A DNA stretch of 64,000 bases, taken from Acidimicrobiaceae bacterium (GTDB taxonomy: Bacteria > Actinomycetota > Acidimicrobiia > Acidimicrobiales > Bog-793). The notes under the pieces are model-generated. The model had not been told where the DNA came from, did no database searches, and saw only the letters and a list, made by a program, of their open reading frames with translations. The DNA is taken from contig JAODBO010000144.1 of the NCBI GenBank assembly GCA_025464005.1, positions 147,731 through 211,730 on the forward strand, written 5' to 3'. Shown piece after piece: positions 16,686 through 26,238 of this stretch (the stretch's first letter is position 1; every line of letters begins with the position of its first letter). The position numbers and the translations under genes were made by a program.

Positions 16686-18251
16686 ATGATGGTCGACGGA
16701 TCTCAACCCGATTCCAGGCTCCCCGACGGACAGGGAATACCTCGACCCTCGAGTCATCCGGTCGCGACAATCCTCAACGGTCTGAGCTGGAACACGTTGG
16801 GGCAGATCACGATCGTGCTCGTCAATCTCGCACTTACGCCGTTCCTTCTCATCCGACTGGGCGTGGACCGCTATGGCGTGTTTGCGGTGCTTGCGTCGTT
16901 CCGCGGCCTGCTCTCCAACCTCGATGGGGGACTTGGCCCTACGGCGACGCGCTATTTCGCCGTCTACGCGGGAGCCGGCGATCGAAAGTCCACGTCCTCG
17001 TTGCTGTTCACAATTTCGTGCATGCTCGCAGTCGTCACAGGAGCTGTCGCTGGCCTTGTCGCACTCTTCGCTCCAGATATCACCGTCTTCCTCCATGCGT
17101 CGGTGAGCCTGCGGGGCAGCGCAGCGAACCTCCTGCGCGCGTTCATGCCGCTGCTGTTCGTGACGAGCTTGCAGGGTTTGGTCGCCCGGATCATCAGCGC
17201 CCATCACCGGTGGGCCTATCTCAATTGCACCGAGGCCCTAGCCGGAATCGTCTACGCCGGTCTCGCGGTCCTTTTCGTCGAGCAGGGCAGGGGCCTCACT
17301 GGCCTCCTCTGGGCGAGTATCGGGCAGCTGGCGGTCCTGTTGATCACCTCTGTAGCCGGAGCGCGACGGTACGTCGCGGCGCAGGAGTTTCGGCTCATGC
17401 CATTCGAAGAGATCCGGGAGATCATCCGATATGCGAGTCGAGTCCAGGTCGCCGAGGTGGCGAGCTCGTTCAACATCGAGATTGACGCGCTCCTCGTTGG
17501 ATTGATCTTTCCGGTGCGTTACGTTGCCTTCTACAGCATCGGGTCGAACTTCGCGACGCAGCTGCTCAATCTGCCGCTCAACGCGGTCAGTCCGATCGCG
17601 GTCACGCTTTCGCGAACGTTCGGACGTGTGGGGCTGGACGGCACGCTCGATGAGTTCACCTCCCTGCAGCGCCTGTGGGTCCGAGCTGTCGCGGGATTCC
17701 CGCTCATAGGCGCCGCTAGCGCTTACTTCGCCATCGCGAGATGGCTCGGTCCGCAGGAGCGGCTCGCAGGCGTGATCGCTGCGGTCTTGCTCCTCGGCCA
17801 GACGATGAGCCTGATGAGCCAGGTGATGGGGTGCCTCGCCAAGTCGGTGAACAAGCCCGGTCTGGAGTCCCGTTACCTTGGCCTGGGCATGCTCATCAAC
17901 ATCGCCTTTACGATCCCCCTGGCATTGACGGTCGGTGTCGTCGGGGTCCCGGCCGGCACGGCCCTTGGGCAGGTCGCGAGCACGCTTTACTTCTTACATA
18001 TCGCCCGCCGGAGGATCACTCCCGACATCCGAAGCTTTCTCGCCGATGTTCCGAGGCTCCCGCTTGTCCTTGGGCTGGTCGTGACGGTGTCGCTCGAGCT
18101 GGCGGCCTATCGCGTAGCTCCGATCGGTGCGGCCGGGTTGGCGCTTTGCGCCGTGCCCGCGCTCATCGGTCTGATGGTCTACGCGGTCACCACCTACGGC
18201 GTCCGGCAGTTGGCGTCGCAGACCGCCGCTTGGATGACGCACACCGGATAG
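16686..18251 (+). CDS. Wzx-like polysaccharide flippase (MATE/MOP superfamily)
   Basis: 521 residues from the first of two adjacent ATGs (16686/16689); an ATG at 16566 would give 561. Twelve or more hydrophobic segments run from LNGLSWNTLGQITIVLVNL to the C-terminus, with the family's conserved start (TLGQI...LIRLGVDRYGVFAVL) and loop GLGPTATRYFA. It would flip undecaprenyl-linked repeat units across the membrane for export. It sits centrally in the polysaccharide locus and there is no other flippase in the window. The start choice is uncertain because neither ATG has a good ribosome site. Confidence 0.82.
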   Translation: MMVDGSQPDSRLPDGQGIPRPSSHPVATILNGLSWNTLGQITIVLVNLALTPFLLIRLGVDRYGVFAVLASFRGLLSNLDGGLGPTATRYFAVYAGAGDRKSTSSLLFTISCMLAVVTGAVAGLVALFAPDITVFLHASVSLRGSAANLLRAFMPLLFVTSLQGLVARIISAHHRWAYLNCTEALAGIVYAGLAVLFVEQGRGLTGLLWASIGQLAVLLITSVAGARRYVAAQEFRLMPFEEIREIIRYASRVQVAEVASSFNIEIDALLVGLIFPVRYVAFYSIGSNFATQLLNLPLNAVSPIAVTLSRTFGRVGLDGTLDEFTSLQRLWVRAVAGFPLIGAASAYFAIARWLGPQERLAGVIAAVLLLGQTMSLMSQVMGCLAKSVNKPGLESRYLGLGMLINIAFTIPLALTVGVVGVPAGTALGQVASTLYFLHIARRRITPDIRSFLADVPRLPLVLGLVVTVSLELAAYRVAPIGAAGLALCAVPALIGLMVYAVTTYGVRQLASQTAAWMTHTG

Positions 18252-18637
18252 GCAGCGGGAACTGCGGGGAGCCCAACCGCACCCCCCGGCGGAAAGACGA
18301 AGGCTCGAGCTCCGACGATTCGCGCGTTTCCGTATGGCGTGCGATGGGATCGCGTGTGGCACTTGTGGTAGCGGACGTCATTTATCGCTGGCTCTGTCAC
18401 ATACATCCATGACCCATATACGCCATTTCAATGCGGCAGGAATGGGCGTTGACGACTAGTGGCTCAGCTGGACTAACGCGCTGACCTGGTCGTTTAGTGT
18501 CTTCGCGGCGTAATGACACCACACACTATGGCAATATTAAGGAATATTACGACACACAGTGGGCTCTCAAACATCGCGGTCGCTGGTACGTTAGCCACGC
18601 AACGTGGTGCAACGACCACAGGATCGAGGTGTCTCAG
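18252..18637. other. Intergenic region upstream of glycosidase 3
   Basis: About 385 bp, AT-richer than its surroundings, no supported gene. It contains AATATT twice, 4 bp apart, near 18533-18548. It is the likely promoter/leader of the glycosidase gene; no definite -35/-10 was assigned. Confidence 0.4.
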
Positions 18638-19942
18638 ATGCGTTCAAAGACTGCTACCAATCGAGTACGAAAGTTTCCCCGACTACGGCTGGCTGCTGCC
18701 GCGGCCACCGTGGGCGGTGTGACACTTGCGTCAGTGACTCTTGCCGGCGGCGGCAGTGCCCTGGCGGAGCAACGTGGCCACTCGAGCCCCATCACAACGA
18801 TGTGGCGTGAGGTCTCAACGCTCAAGGGCCACGTCCAGCGCGCCGCTCACTACAATTATGTCGCGCGGGCAGGAGCCGTGGGTAGCGGAGCGCGCAAAGT
18901 AAAGGGGTCGGGAACAACCACCACGACGACACCGACCACAACGCCGCCGCCGACGACCACAACGCCGGCGGCGACGACCACAACGCCGGCGGCGACGACT
19001 GCGACAACTAGTCGATCTGGTCCGGTCACTGCGGGCGACTCCAAGACGAACTGCATCTTCACTGGTGCCTCGGGATGGGCGGCAGGCCTCGCGAGTGCGC
19101 AAAGCGCGACGGGCATGACGTTCAACTGCATCGAGACCTTCATCGATGCCAACTCGACTTGGTCGGATTGGACTAACCCGTGGATCGCGAACCCGAGCTG
19201 GGGCTTCACCTCCTGGCTAGAGGCGAACCCGAATCGCTCGATCGTGATCTCCATGAATCTGATCCCCGACGCGGTGGCCAACGCTAGCAACCCCCTCACC
19301 TGGGAGACAGCGTGTCAGCAGGGCCAGTACAACACGTACGCCACCCAGCTCGCCACAAACCTGGTTGCCGCCCACATGGGCAGCGCGGTCATCCGTCTCG
19401 GTAAGGAGATGAACGGCCCGTGGGAGAACGACTTCATGGGCACGACGACGACTGAGCAGCAAGCCTGGGCAGGGTGCTTCGCGCGAGAGGTCACCGCGAT
19501 GCGAGCGGTATCTGGTGCGCACTTCCTCTTCGACTGGAACGTCAACGCCTGTGTCGAGAACTTCCCGTTGTCCAACTGGTACCCAGGCAATGCGTACGTA
19601 GACATCATCGGGATCGACACCTACGACGCCTTCTGCAACGGGACGACCCCGACCTCGTCGGCGGCGACAACGCAAAGCCTGTTCGCTGAGCCGCTTGGGC
19701 TGAATGCGGTCCAGGCCTTCGCGACCCAGCAGGGCAAGCCGATGAGCATCCCCGAGTGGGGGACCCAGACCGGCGGCGGTGGACTCGGCGACGACCCGTA
19801 CTACGTCTCTGGTGTCGGGCAGTATGTTGCGGCGAACAACGTGTCGTTCCAGGCCTGGTTCGACAACAACGGCTCCAGCATCAACCCGTTGACCTCGGGA
19901 TATCCGTTCGGGCTCGGAGCGTACGTCCACACCTTCGGATGA
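18638..19942 (+). CDS. Secreted GH26-like glycoside hydrolase, paralogue 3, with Thr/Pro linker
   Basis: 434 residues; ATG at 18638 preceded by GAGGTG. Signal peptide (RLRLAAAAATVGGVTLASVT), a ~50-residue spacer, then a Thr/Pro linker (residues 93-124, with an exact 21-bp duplication in DNA near 18958-18999), then the shared motif TAGDSKTNC and a catalytic domain with likely acid/base Glu257 (RLGKEMNGPW) and nucleophile Glu373 (SIPEWG). Extra cysteines relative to paralogues suggest another disulfide. The linker implies a wall-spanning or tethered arrangement. Probably trims or releases the polymer made by this locus. Confidence 0.8.
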   Translation: MRSKTATNRVRKFPRLRLAAAAATVGGVTLASVTLAGGGSALAEQRGHSSPITTMWREVSTLKGHVQRAAHYNYVARAGAVGSGARKVKGSGTTTTTTPTTTPPPTTTTPAATTTTPAATTATTSRSGPVTAGDSKTNCIFTGASGWAAGLASAQSATGMTFNCIETFIDANSTWSDWTNPWIANPSWGFTSWLEANPNRSIVISMNLIPDAVANASNPLTWETACQQGQYNTYATQLATNLVAAHMGSAVIRLGKEMNGPWENDFMGTTTTEQQAWAGCFAREVTAMRAVSGAHFLFDWNVNACVENFPLSNWYPGNAYVDIIGIDTYDAFCNGTTPTSSAATTQSLFAEPLGLNAVQAFATQQGKPMSIPEWGTQTGGGGLGDDPYYVSGVGQYVAANNVSFQAWFDNNGSSINPLTSGYPFGLGAYVHTFG

Positions 19943-19947
19943 GAAGC

Positions 19948-19988
19948 CTCCGAGGCCCGGCTAGCTACTCGCTAGCCGGGCCTCGGAG
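19948..19988. terminator. Bidirectional hairpin terminator
   Basis: A perfect 18-bp inverted repeat (CTCCGAGGCCCGGCTAGC, 5-nt loop TACTC, then its complement). It lies 5 bases after the glycosidase stop and overlaps the last codons and TAG stop of the convergent glycosyltransferase gene. No T-tract follows on either strand, but the stem is exceptionally stable, so it should act as a shared terminator or 3' mRNA stabiliser. Confidence 0.8.
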
Positions 19989-20978
19989 CGCGCCCGCCGG
20001 CATATCGGTCGACGCGCTGCGTACGAGCATCTCGACCGTCCTTCCGGCGAAGTAGGAAGAGATCAATATGGAGTTCGCCGCAGTGGCGCATGCGAATCGC
20101 ACAAGATACGAACGCTGCCATCGGAATGCAAATTTGCTCCCGAGGTGCCGGCCCGCTACGGCCGTCACATAGAGCATCGGCAATAGCTGTGCGGCATGGC
20201 GGTGGCGACTGCGAACCGAGAGCATCGAGGCCAGTACGGCCACGAACCCAGCGTATGCAAGGTCGGGTGGACGGATCTGCCGATAGCGCAGGAGTTGTCC
20301 GGTGGCACCACGTCCACTCTCGAACAGCCAAAAGACCGATGTCAGGAACGATTTGTGCTCTCGGTGATCGACGTGCAGTCCCGGCAAGCACGCGGCTCGC
20401 CACCCAGCCTCGACGAGCTGATGATTCAGGTCGACGTCTTCGCCGTTTCGCAGCCCGGGGTCGAAGCGGACACTTTGGAAGACCTCACGTCGGTACAGGC
20501 CGTTGTTGCCGGTGATGGTCGTGGTTGAGGGCGCCGGTAGCGCTTCGAGTGAGAATCGGCGATGCAGGTAGGCGACGTCACCGTCCGGGATAGCGGTGCC
20601 ACCGACGACTGCATGGTCATTGAGGGCCGCTATGCAGGTGGTGAGCCAGTGCTCCGGAAGACATATATCGGCGTCGACCATCGCGAGCAGCTCCCCGGAT
20701 GCTGCGTCTACTCCAACTGCACGCGCAGCCCCGCGCCCGCTGTTGGGTTGGTGGATCAGGCGCACGGTGGGATGCTCGAGGGCATAGTCAGCGACGATTG
20801 CGGCGGTAGCATCTGTCGAGCCGTCGTCAACTACGATGATCTCGTGCAGCCCGAGTCCGCGCTGCGCAATCAACGAGTCGAGGCATGCGCAGATATTCGC
20901 TTGCTCGTTGTACGCAATCACGACGAACGAGATCGCTCCTCTCGACGCTGCGAGCTCGCCTGTGGCCGGGCTGCTCAC
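19965..20978 (-). CDS. Glycosyltransferase family 2, operon-terminal
   Basis: 337 residues; GTG start overlaps the upstream stop (GTGA). GT-A motifs: SFVVIAYNEQANI, IIVVDDGSTDAT, NSGRGAARAVGV, and the metal-binding MVDADICLPEHW near residue 100; a C-terminal hydrophobic region (LAYAGFVAVLASML, YVTAVAG) suggests membrane association. The last seven codons are inside the terminator hairpin. Likely an inner-membrane sugar transferase of the polysaccharide repeat unit. Confidence 0.87.
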   Translation of the reverse strand: MSSPATGELAASRGAISFVVIAYNEQANICACLDSLIAQRGLGLHEIIVVDDGSTDATAAIVADYALEHPTVRLIHQPNSGRGAARAVGVDAASGELLAMVDADICLPEHWLTTCIAALNDHAVVGGTAIPDGDVAYLHRRFSLEALPAPSTTTITGNNGLYRREVFQSVRFDPGLRNGEDVDLNHQLVEAGWRAACLPGLHVDHREHKSFLTSVFWLFESGRGATGQLLRYRQIRPPDLAYAGFVAVLASMLSVRSRHRHAAQLLPMLYVTAVAGRHLGSKFAFRWQRSYLVRFACATAANSILISSYFAGRTVEMLVRSASTDMPAGALRGPASE

Positions 20979-21865
20979 CGGTCCGCGTCCGCGTTGCCGC
21001 TCGAACGGCGTAGCGCCGCGAAGTAGCTCCGGATGCGAGCTTCGTCCGTGCTGCCTTGTCCGCGAACCGAATGCGTGACCAGTTTTCCCTTTTCGTGCAG
21101 AAGCTCCGGCGAATACGGCATACCTCGCCAGCGCAGCGCGAACGGGTCGTCGGGACCGCCGAAGTCGTGGATCGAGAAGCCAGCTGCGCGGGTCAGCAGG
21201 CCCATGAGGTGGTCCTCGCCCGCGCGGCTGCGGGCCAGCAGCGGTTGATCGAGCCAGCCGCGCGCATTGAGCGCTCGCAGTGCGGCTCCGCTGTGCACGT
21301 ACGCGCCGCCAAGGCAGTGCTCGCCAGCTTCGTAGCCGTGGGCGTTCGCGAGTGCCGTGAGTGAGCGGAGCTGTCGACGCAGCGCAGGGGAGCGCAGGCC
21401 CAGCGGTCCGGTCTCGTGGGCGAGGATCCGAGCTGCTGGAGTGAAATCCCTCCGTCCGCCCAGTGCATCGATCCGATACGAGCCGAGGAGTCCAATCCGA
21501 TCATCGCGCGCGAACAAGTCGAGAGCCTCCTGCTCGAATCCCGGCGCGAGCACGAGCGCATCGGTATCGAGGCGAAGGACCAGCTGCGGCGCGAAGTGTT
21601 CGGCAAGGTGCCGGTATCCGGTCGCTATCTTTACCCAGAGACCGCCAAAACCTCCCGGAGCGCCTCGTGGGGCATCGAGCACCGTTATGTCCCGCACTCG
21701 ACGTAGCTCCTCGAGCTCGGGTCTCTGCCCGTGCGTGTCGTCCACGAGCACAATGTGGCGTGGATGCGCGATATTGACGAGCACGCTGTCCACGGTGTCC
21801 GCTATGTCGTCCCGCGGTCCCGCCGGTATCACGACTGCAGTCCGCAAGTCGGGCAGTGCAGGCAT
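20975..21865 (-). CDS. Glycosyltransferase-like protein (GT-A)
   Basis: 296 residues; ATG at 21865 (MPALPDLRTAVVIPAG). A nucleotide-sugar binding strand, LVDDTHGQ and a clear DxD in LRLDTDALVLAPGFE (near residue 106) support a GT-A enzyme, although it is divergent from common GT2. A late GEDHLMGLLTRAAG may be the catalytic base segment. It is separated by 31 bases from the upstream gene, the longest gap in this operon. Confidence 0.75.
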   Translation of the reverse strand: MPALPDLRTAVVIPAGPRDDIADTVDSVLVNIAHPRHIVLVDDTHGQRPELEELRRVRDITVLDAPRGAPGGFGGLWVKIATGYRHLAEHFAPQLVLRLDTDALVLAPGFEQEALDLFARDDRIGLLGSYRIDALGGRRDFTPAARILAHETGPLGLRSPALRRQLRSLTALANAHGYEAGEHCLGGAYVHSGAALRALNARGWLDQPLLARSRAGEDHLMGLLTRAAGFSIHDFGGPDDPFALRWRGMPYSPELLHEKGKLVTHSVRGQGSTDEARIRSYFAALRRSSGNADADR

Positions 21866-21896
21866 CACAACGATCCGACGGGCACTTCGGGCCGGG

Positions 21897-22985
21897 TCAT
21901 CTGCGAAGGAGGATCGCGTCGTATACGTCCCTAGTCTCCCGAGCGCACTGTTCCCAACTGAGGCTGGACTCGTAGCTCTTGGCCGCGCGGCCCATCGCGG
22001 CGAGCGCTGCCCCATCCATCAACGCGACGCGAGTCAGCATGTCCGCGAGTGCTGGCACGTTCCCTGCGTAGCGCAAGGCAAGGTCATCAGGCAGCTCGGC
22101 GAGCTCGGGGATATCGGGGATGATGACAGGTACGCCGAAGGCGAGTGCGAGAAGCAGCGAGCTGCTGTTTGTTATCCGATGGAACGGGAATACGATCGCG
22201 TCAGCGCCCACGAAATAGAGTTGCAGCTCGTCGTCGGGGAGATACTCGAAGCGAGTAGTTACGCGAGGACCGGCAGCGCCGGCGAGCTGACGCAGATGAT
22301 GCAGGAGCCCCGCGCTACCGCAGCGTCCGGCGACAATGATCCGCAGTGCTACATCCTCTGGGATCTGGCCGGCTGCCTCGAGGAGTGAGTCGACCCCTTT
22401 GTACGGCTCGACCGCCCCGACGAAGGCGACGACCCGCTCGTCCCGTCCGATGTCGAGCCTCCGTCGAGCCTCCGGCCGATCGACGCTCTGCGCGTAGTGG
22501 CCACGATAGGAGCCGAAGCGGATGACGCGGACGTTCTTGGCGCCCATCGCACGAAGCGGCTCGACGGTGATGGCGCTGTGGGCGATGACCGCGTCGGTCG
22601 CGCGGATCAGCAGCTTGCGCGCTGCGACTTCGTCGGCGAACACGCGGCCGAGGGGGAGCAGATTGTGCGCTGTCCACACAACCCGGAAGCCGAGCCATCT
22701 CGCCGTAGCGAGGCACAGGCGGAACCATTGCTGCATGAGCCGGCGCCCGAGCGGCACGACGCGCACCCAGACGGGAGCGAAGCCGTACGTCCAATGGATG
22801 TGAAGGATCCGAAACCCACGTAGCCGGTAGGTGCCGAGCAAGAGAGGGATTAGTAGAATATTGACGGTGTGCGACCACGTCGGAGACGCGAGAAATCTGA
22901 CCTCCTGACCCTGGACTCTCATCTCGTCGTAGAGCATGTCCTGGTAGGGATTCGTCGTGTTCTTGGGAAAGACGAGCACCTTCAC
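21897..22985 (-). CDS. Glycosyltransferase family 4
   Basis: 362 residues with a GT-B fold: N-terminal KVLVFPKNTTNPYQDML, HIHWTYG, VVWTAHNLLPLG, and the C-terminal donor domain VAFVGAVEPYKGVDSLLEA plus FPFHRITNSSSLLLALAFGVPVI in place of the usual E-x7-E motif. The ATG overlaps the stop of the upstream gene by 4 bases. A retaining sugar transferase of the repeat unit is expected; specificity is unknown. Confidence 0.88.
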   Translation of the reverse strand: MKVLVFPKNTTNPYQDMLYDEMRVQGQEVRFLASPTWSHTVNILLIPLLLGTYRLRGFRILHIHWTYGFAPVWVRVVPLGRRLMQQWFRLCLATARWLGFRVVWTAHNLLPLGRVFADEVAARKLLIRATDAVIAHSAITVEPLRAMGAKNVRVIRFGSYRGHYAQSVDRPEARRRLDIGRDERVVAFVGAVEPYKGVDSLLEAAGQIPEDVALRIIVAGRCGSAGLLHHLRQLAGAAGPRVTTRFEYLPDDELQLYFVGADAIVFPFHRITNSSSLLLALAFGVPVIIPDIPELAELPDDLALRYAGNVPALADMLTRVALMDGAALAAMGRAAKSYESSLSWEQCARETRDVYDAILLRR

Positions 22986-23929
22986 CGCCGTGAGCTTACG
23001 AGCATCTCGCGGGTCCCGGATATCACACCGGCACCGAGGATCAGATGGTTCACGAGTGAGTCGAGCGGGCGATCGTGCCGGCTGCGCCAGAGTGGGATCA
23101 ATAGGAGCAGCAGGTAAGAGCGGTAGCGCAGGCTCAGCGGCAATCCGAGGATGAACAGCGGGTACAAGATAGGCACGGCATCGTTCGCGCCAAGCCGTCG
23201 CTTTGTGATCGACTGATCACTGTTGCCGAGAATATGTTTGCGGTAGAGGCGCGCGCGGGCTTTGCCATAGGCGAAGGACCGCTTCGCCTGCCTGCGTCGA
23301 CTGCCCCAATCATGTAGTACCAGAGCCCCGGGAACGTACCGGATCGGAAATCCCCGATGCACGGCCCTCCAGGAGAAGTCCACGTCGGAGCCGTACTCGA
23401 AGGTCTCGTCGAAGCCGCCGACGTCGTCGAAGACCTGGCGCCGGAACGCAAGGTTGATCGTCGGGCACTCATCAAGATACCGCGTGGTGTCCGAAGTCTC
23501 TCGGTTGTAGGGATCGACCGCACCAGAGGCGCCCGTGCGGCCGCAGGTCATCTGTTCACTGCCCGACAAGATCGGCTCGAGGAGCCGTTCGAGCCAAGCC
23601 TCTCCGGGGATGCAGCCGCAGTCCGTGAAGACGATGACGTCTCCCTGGGCTTCGCGGACTCCGGCGTTGCGCTGGTGCGGAATCGATACCCGGACCCCCT
23701 CGGGCCGAGTGAAATCGATCCAGCGTGCCGAAGGGTGCGCGTCACGGACGGCGTCGAGACGGCCAGAGGAAGCATCGACGACGACCACCTCCACCTGGCC
23801 GGGGATCCTGGAGGCGACCGCGGCGGCCTGGTCCGAAAGGCGCTCGAGGGTGTCCGCGAGCGCCGGTTCGTCCTTGCTTATGACGACGATCGAAACAATC
23901 GTGTCCGTCGCTCCCGGCTTGGGGGCCAC
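22982..23929 (-). CDS. Glycosyltransferase family 2
   Basis: 315 residues from a GTG at 23929 that shares one base with the TAG stop of the upstream gene and has GGAGG ten bases upstream; the longer frame is noncoding. Motifs: SIVVISKDEPALADTLERL, VVVVDASSG, metal-binding VIFTDCGCIPGEAW (DxG rather than DxD), and NLAFRRQVFDDVGGFDE. The C-terminus carries hydrophobic segments. Typical of rhamnosyl- or galactosyl-type GT2 enzymes, but specificity is not readable. Confidence 0.87.
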   Translation of the reverse strand: MAPKPGATDTIVSIVVISKDEPALADTLERLSDQAAAVASRIPGQVEVVVVDASSGRLDAVRDAHPSARWIDFTRPEGVRVSIPHQRNAGVREAQGDVIVFTDCGCIPGEAWLERLLEPILSGSEQMTCGRTGASGAVDPYNRETSDTTRYLDECPTINLAFRRQVFDDVGGFDETFEYGSDVDFSWRAVHRGFPIRYVPGALVLHDWGSRRRQAKRSFAYGKARARLYRKHILGNSDQSITKRRLGANDAVPILYPLFILGLPLSLRYRSYLLLLLIPLWRSRHDRPLDSLVNHLILGAGVISGTREMLVSSRR

Positions 23930-26238
23930 TAGCGGAACACCTCCGTCGTTCCTGTGGAGAAGACGATGTTCTTGACTTGTTCGAGGAATGGATCCGGGAA
24001 GCGGAAGACGGCGAAGTCGTTTTCGACCAACGACCGAGCGGTGCCGTGGACGACGTTTGTCGAAGTCGCGTAGACCCATGCACCAGGCTCCATGACCTGC
24101 GGAATCATGGTCGTGACAAGTCCTCGGATATGAGCGGTCTCATATATCTGCAGGCCACCATAGATATCGGCGTATACCACTTCGCCCTTCGAGTCCCTTT
24201 GGACGAGCCACTTCGCCGAGGCGATGTCCGCATCGGTGAAGTAATAGCGCTGGTATGCCTCACCGTAGTTCACCAGCGTCGCTGGACCACCGCCGCCGAA
24301 CACGAGGTCGGTGGCACCGGAGTCAGAGAAGATCAAGAGCGCCAGTCCAGCGGCGGTGAGGGCCACAAATGCTCCACTGATGACCTTGCGACGCGTGAAC
24401 AACCATGAGCACACGAGTGCGAGCGCGACCGATAGCAGTGGCGAGCCCTGAACTTGTCCCCTCGGGGCGTTGTAGAGGCTCGACACCGTGCTGCTCAGTC
24501 GCAGCACGCCGAGGAGGGCCACGCAGGCGAGGGCGAAGGCAGCAAGCTCCGCGCGTTCGGGTCGTTCACCTCGGCGCTCACGCCACAGGAACGCGATGAC
24601 CCCGATCGCCGTAAGGAGCAGTAGGAGCTCGTTGGCGATCGTCGTGGAAGTGCTCAGGACGCGGCCCAGTGACGCGGGCGCCCTCGCAGGAGGCCCCTTC
24701 ACGCTCGCGGGTTCGATCGGGTACTTCTTCGTAAGGGCGGCTGGGTAGGGATGCAGGTAACTCGCATGGTGCTGGTAATAGTTCGCGGCGACGGCCGAGA
24801 AGGTCGCCACGCTGACGGTCGGGCTCACGTCGGCATTTAGGAAGCGCTGGATGACGGATGTCCCTGGCGAGCCGGAGAGTATCTGGAGGCCGCCACTGTC
24901 GATGCTCGACACCAGGTTGCCGACATTCTGAGCGGACCGGGTAATAGAGACATTCCATACCGATACGGCACCGACCATGAGGATCAGCACCGGCAGGGTG
25001 AACACGGCCGGCGGACCGTGCTTCCGCCGTGCGACGCGCAAGATGGCGTACACGACGTAGCCGATCATGAAGAGGAGCGCCGCGAAGTACGCGGTGGAGT
25101 AGTGGGAGATCGCCATTGCGATGCCGGCGACTACGACCGCGGCCTGGCGCACACGGCGCGGGAGTGCCTCATCGAAGCCGGTAACGACCATGAGCGCGAA
25201 GTACACGAGGCCTATCTCCTGGCGTGCCAGCCCGGTGATGTCCGCCGCGAAGAGACCCTGGACGATTACGACCATCGCTCCGACGAGGGATGCTCGCACC
25301 CCGAACCATCGCGACGACACGATGAAGACGAGAACCGGGAACAGGCCAAACACGAGCGGGTAGACGACCTTGAAGATAACGATACCCGAGACGTGGGAGA
25401 TGACCGTCAGCACCGCAGGCAGCACCGTGATGCTCAGCATCGAGGCATACGCGTTGCCATCGCTGGGCACATGCCACGCCCCGCTGTGCAACGTAGCGGT
25501 GAATACCTGGAACTCGGACTGGATGTCGTACCCGAAGGGATAATTCGAGCGCATCGACGACATCAACAGCACCGCTGTGGTGACGCTGTAGAGGGTCGAT
25601 CCGATGGTCCAACGCGGAGCGTGGGGTCCGCGAAGGAACGTGGCGAGAAGGAGGACGCCTGCAGCGACCAAGACGACGATCGAGAGAACACCGCTCTCGC
25701 CGTTGTTGAGACGCTCTGCTCCTGCCATGGCTGCGACGGGAAGAAGCGCGAGCACGACTGCGAATGCGATCTCGGCGCTGCGCGGCACCCGGCCGAGGAG
25801 AATGAAGTCGAGCGGATCGTGCCGGGCCCCGTGGGCCGCTAGCGAAGCGATAGTGACGACATCGACGCCAACCACGAGAGGCCAGGAGCTCAGGGGTCGG
25901 GCGATTCCGAGATGGGGGAGCACGATGCTCTCGACGAGCCCGAGGAACATCAACAGCAGGATGCTTGCGCCAACTGACCAGGCAATCCTGACCGAGACTT
26001 CACGAGGGCGCGCACGTGTCAGCGATACGACCGCCGTACCGGGCACCACGAGGAGGAAGGCAAGGTCGTAGAGGCGCGCGGCAAAGGCGCCGTTCGCGAG
26101 TTGGGTCAGATTGAATGCCGCTATAAGAACTGCGACCGGTAGGCCCGCCCAGCGAATGTGCGCTCGAGACGCTCGAGACGAAGAGCCACCTCGGGCGTCT
26201 CGAGGCGTCACCGCGAGCACTGTCGGCGTGCCTGCCAT
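23929..26238 (-). CDS. Large polytopic membrane protein (GT-C/DUF2206-like)
   Basis: 769 residues with at least a dozen hydrophobic segments and a soluble C-terminal domain (about 640-769, ending in FPDPFLEQVKNIVFS). The early periplasmic loop SNYPFGYDIQSEFQVF contains an acidic residue as in GT-C enzymes that use polyprenyl-phosphate sugars, and the whole resembles the DUF2206 family. Likely a lipid-linked sugar transferase or polymer ligase of the locus. The start overlaps the upstream GT2 gene by 31 bp. Confidence 0.72.
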   Translation of the reverse strand: MAGTPTVLAVTPRDARGGSSSRASRAHIRWAGLPVAVLIAAFNLTQLANGAFAARLYDLAFLLVVPGTAVVSLTRARPREVSVRIAWSVGASILLLMFLGLVESIVLPHLGIARPLSSWPLVVGVDVVTIASLAAHGARHDPLDFILLGRVPRSAEIAFAVVLALLPVAAMAGAERLNNGESGVLSIVVLVAAGVLLLATFLRGPHAPRWTIGSTLYSVTTAVLLMSSMRSNYPFGYDIQSEFQVFTATLHSGAWHVPSDGNAYASMLSITVLPAVLTVISHVSGIVIFKVVYPLVFGLFPVLVFIVSSRWFGVRASLVGAMVVIVQGLFAADITGLARQEIGLVYFALMVVTGFDEALPRRVRQAAVVVAGIAMAISHYSTAYFAALLFMIGYVVYAILRVARRKHGPPAVFTLPVLILMVGAVSVWNVSITRSAQNVGNLVSSIDSGGLQILSGSPGTSVIQRFLNADVSPTVSVATFSAVAANYYQHHASYLHPYPAALTKKYPIEPASVKGPPARAPASLGRVLSTSTTIANELLLLLTAIGVIAFLWRERRGERPERAELAAFALACVALLGVLRLSSTVSSLYNAPRGQVQGSPLLSVALALVCSWLFTRRKVISGAFVALTAAGLALLIFSDSGATDLVFGGGGPATLVNYGEAYQRYYFTDADIASAKWLVQRDSKGEVVYADIYGGLQIYETAHIRGLVTTMIPQVMEPGAWVYATSTNVVHGTARSLVENDFAVFRFPDPFLEQVKNIVFSTGTTEVFR

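Noticed and set aside
18958..19010. Repeated ACAACGCCGGCGGCGACG units as a possible CRISPR
   Set aside because: They are in-frame Thr/Pro/Ala linker codons of the glycosidase with no spacers.
25018..25842. Plus-strand frame opposite the large membrane protein
   Set aside because: Composition (His, Glu, Arg, Asp in short repeats) is typical of an antisense frame of a GC-rich gene.
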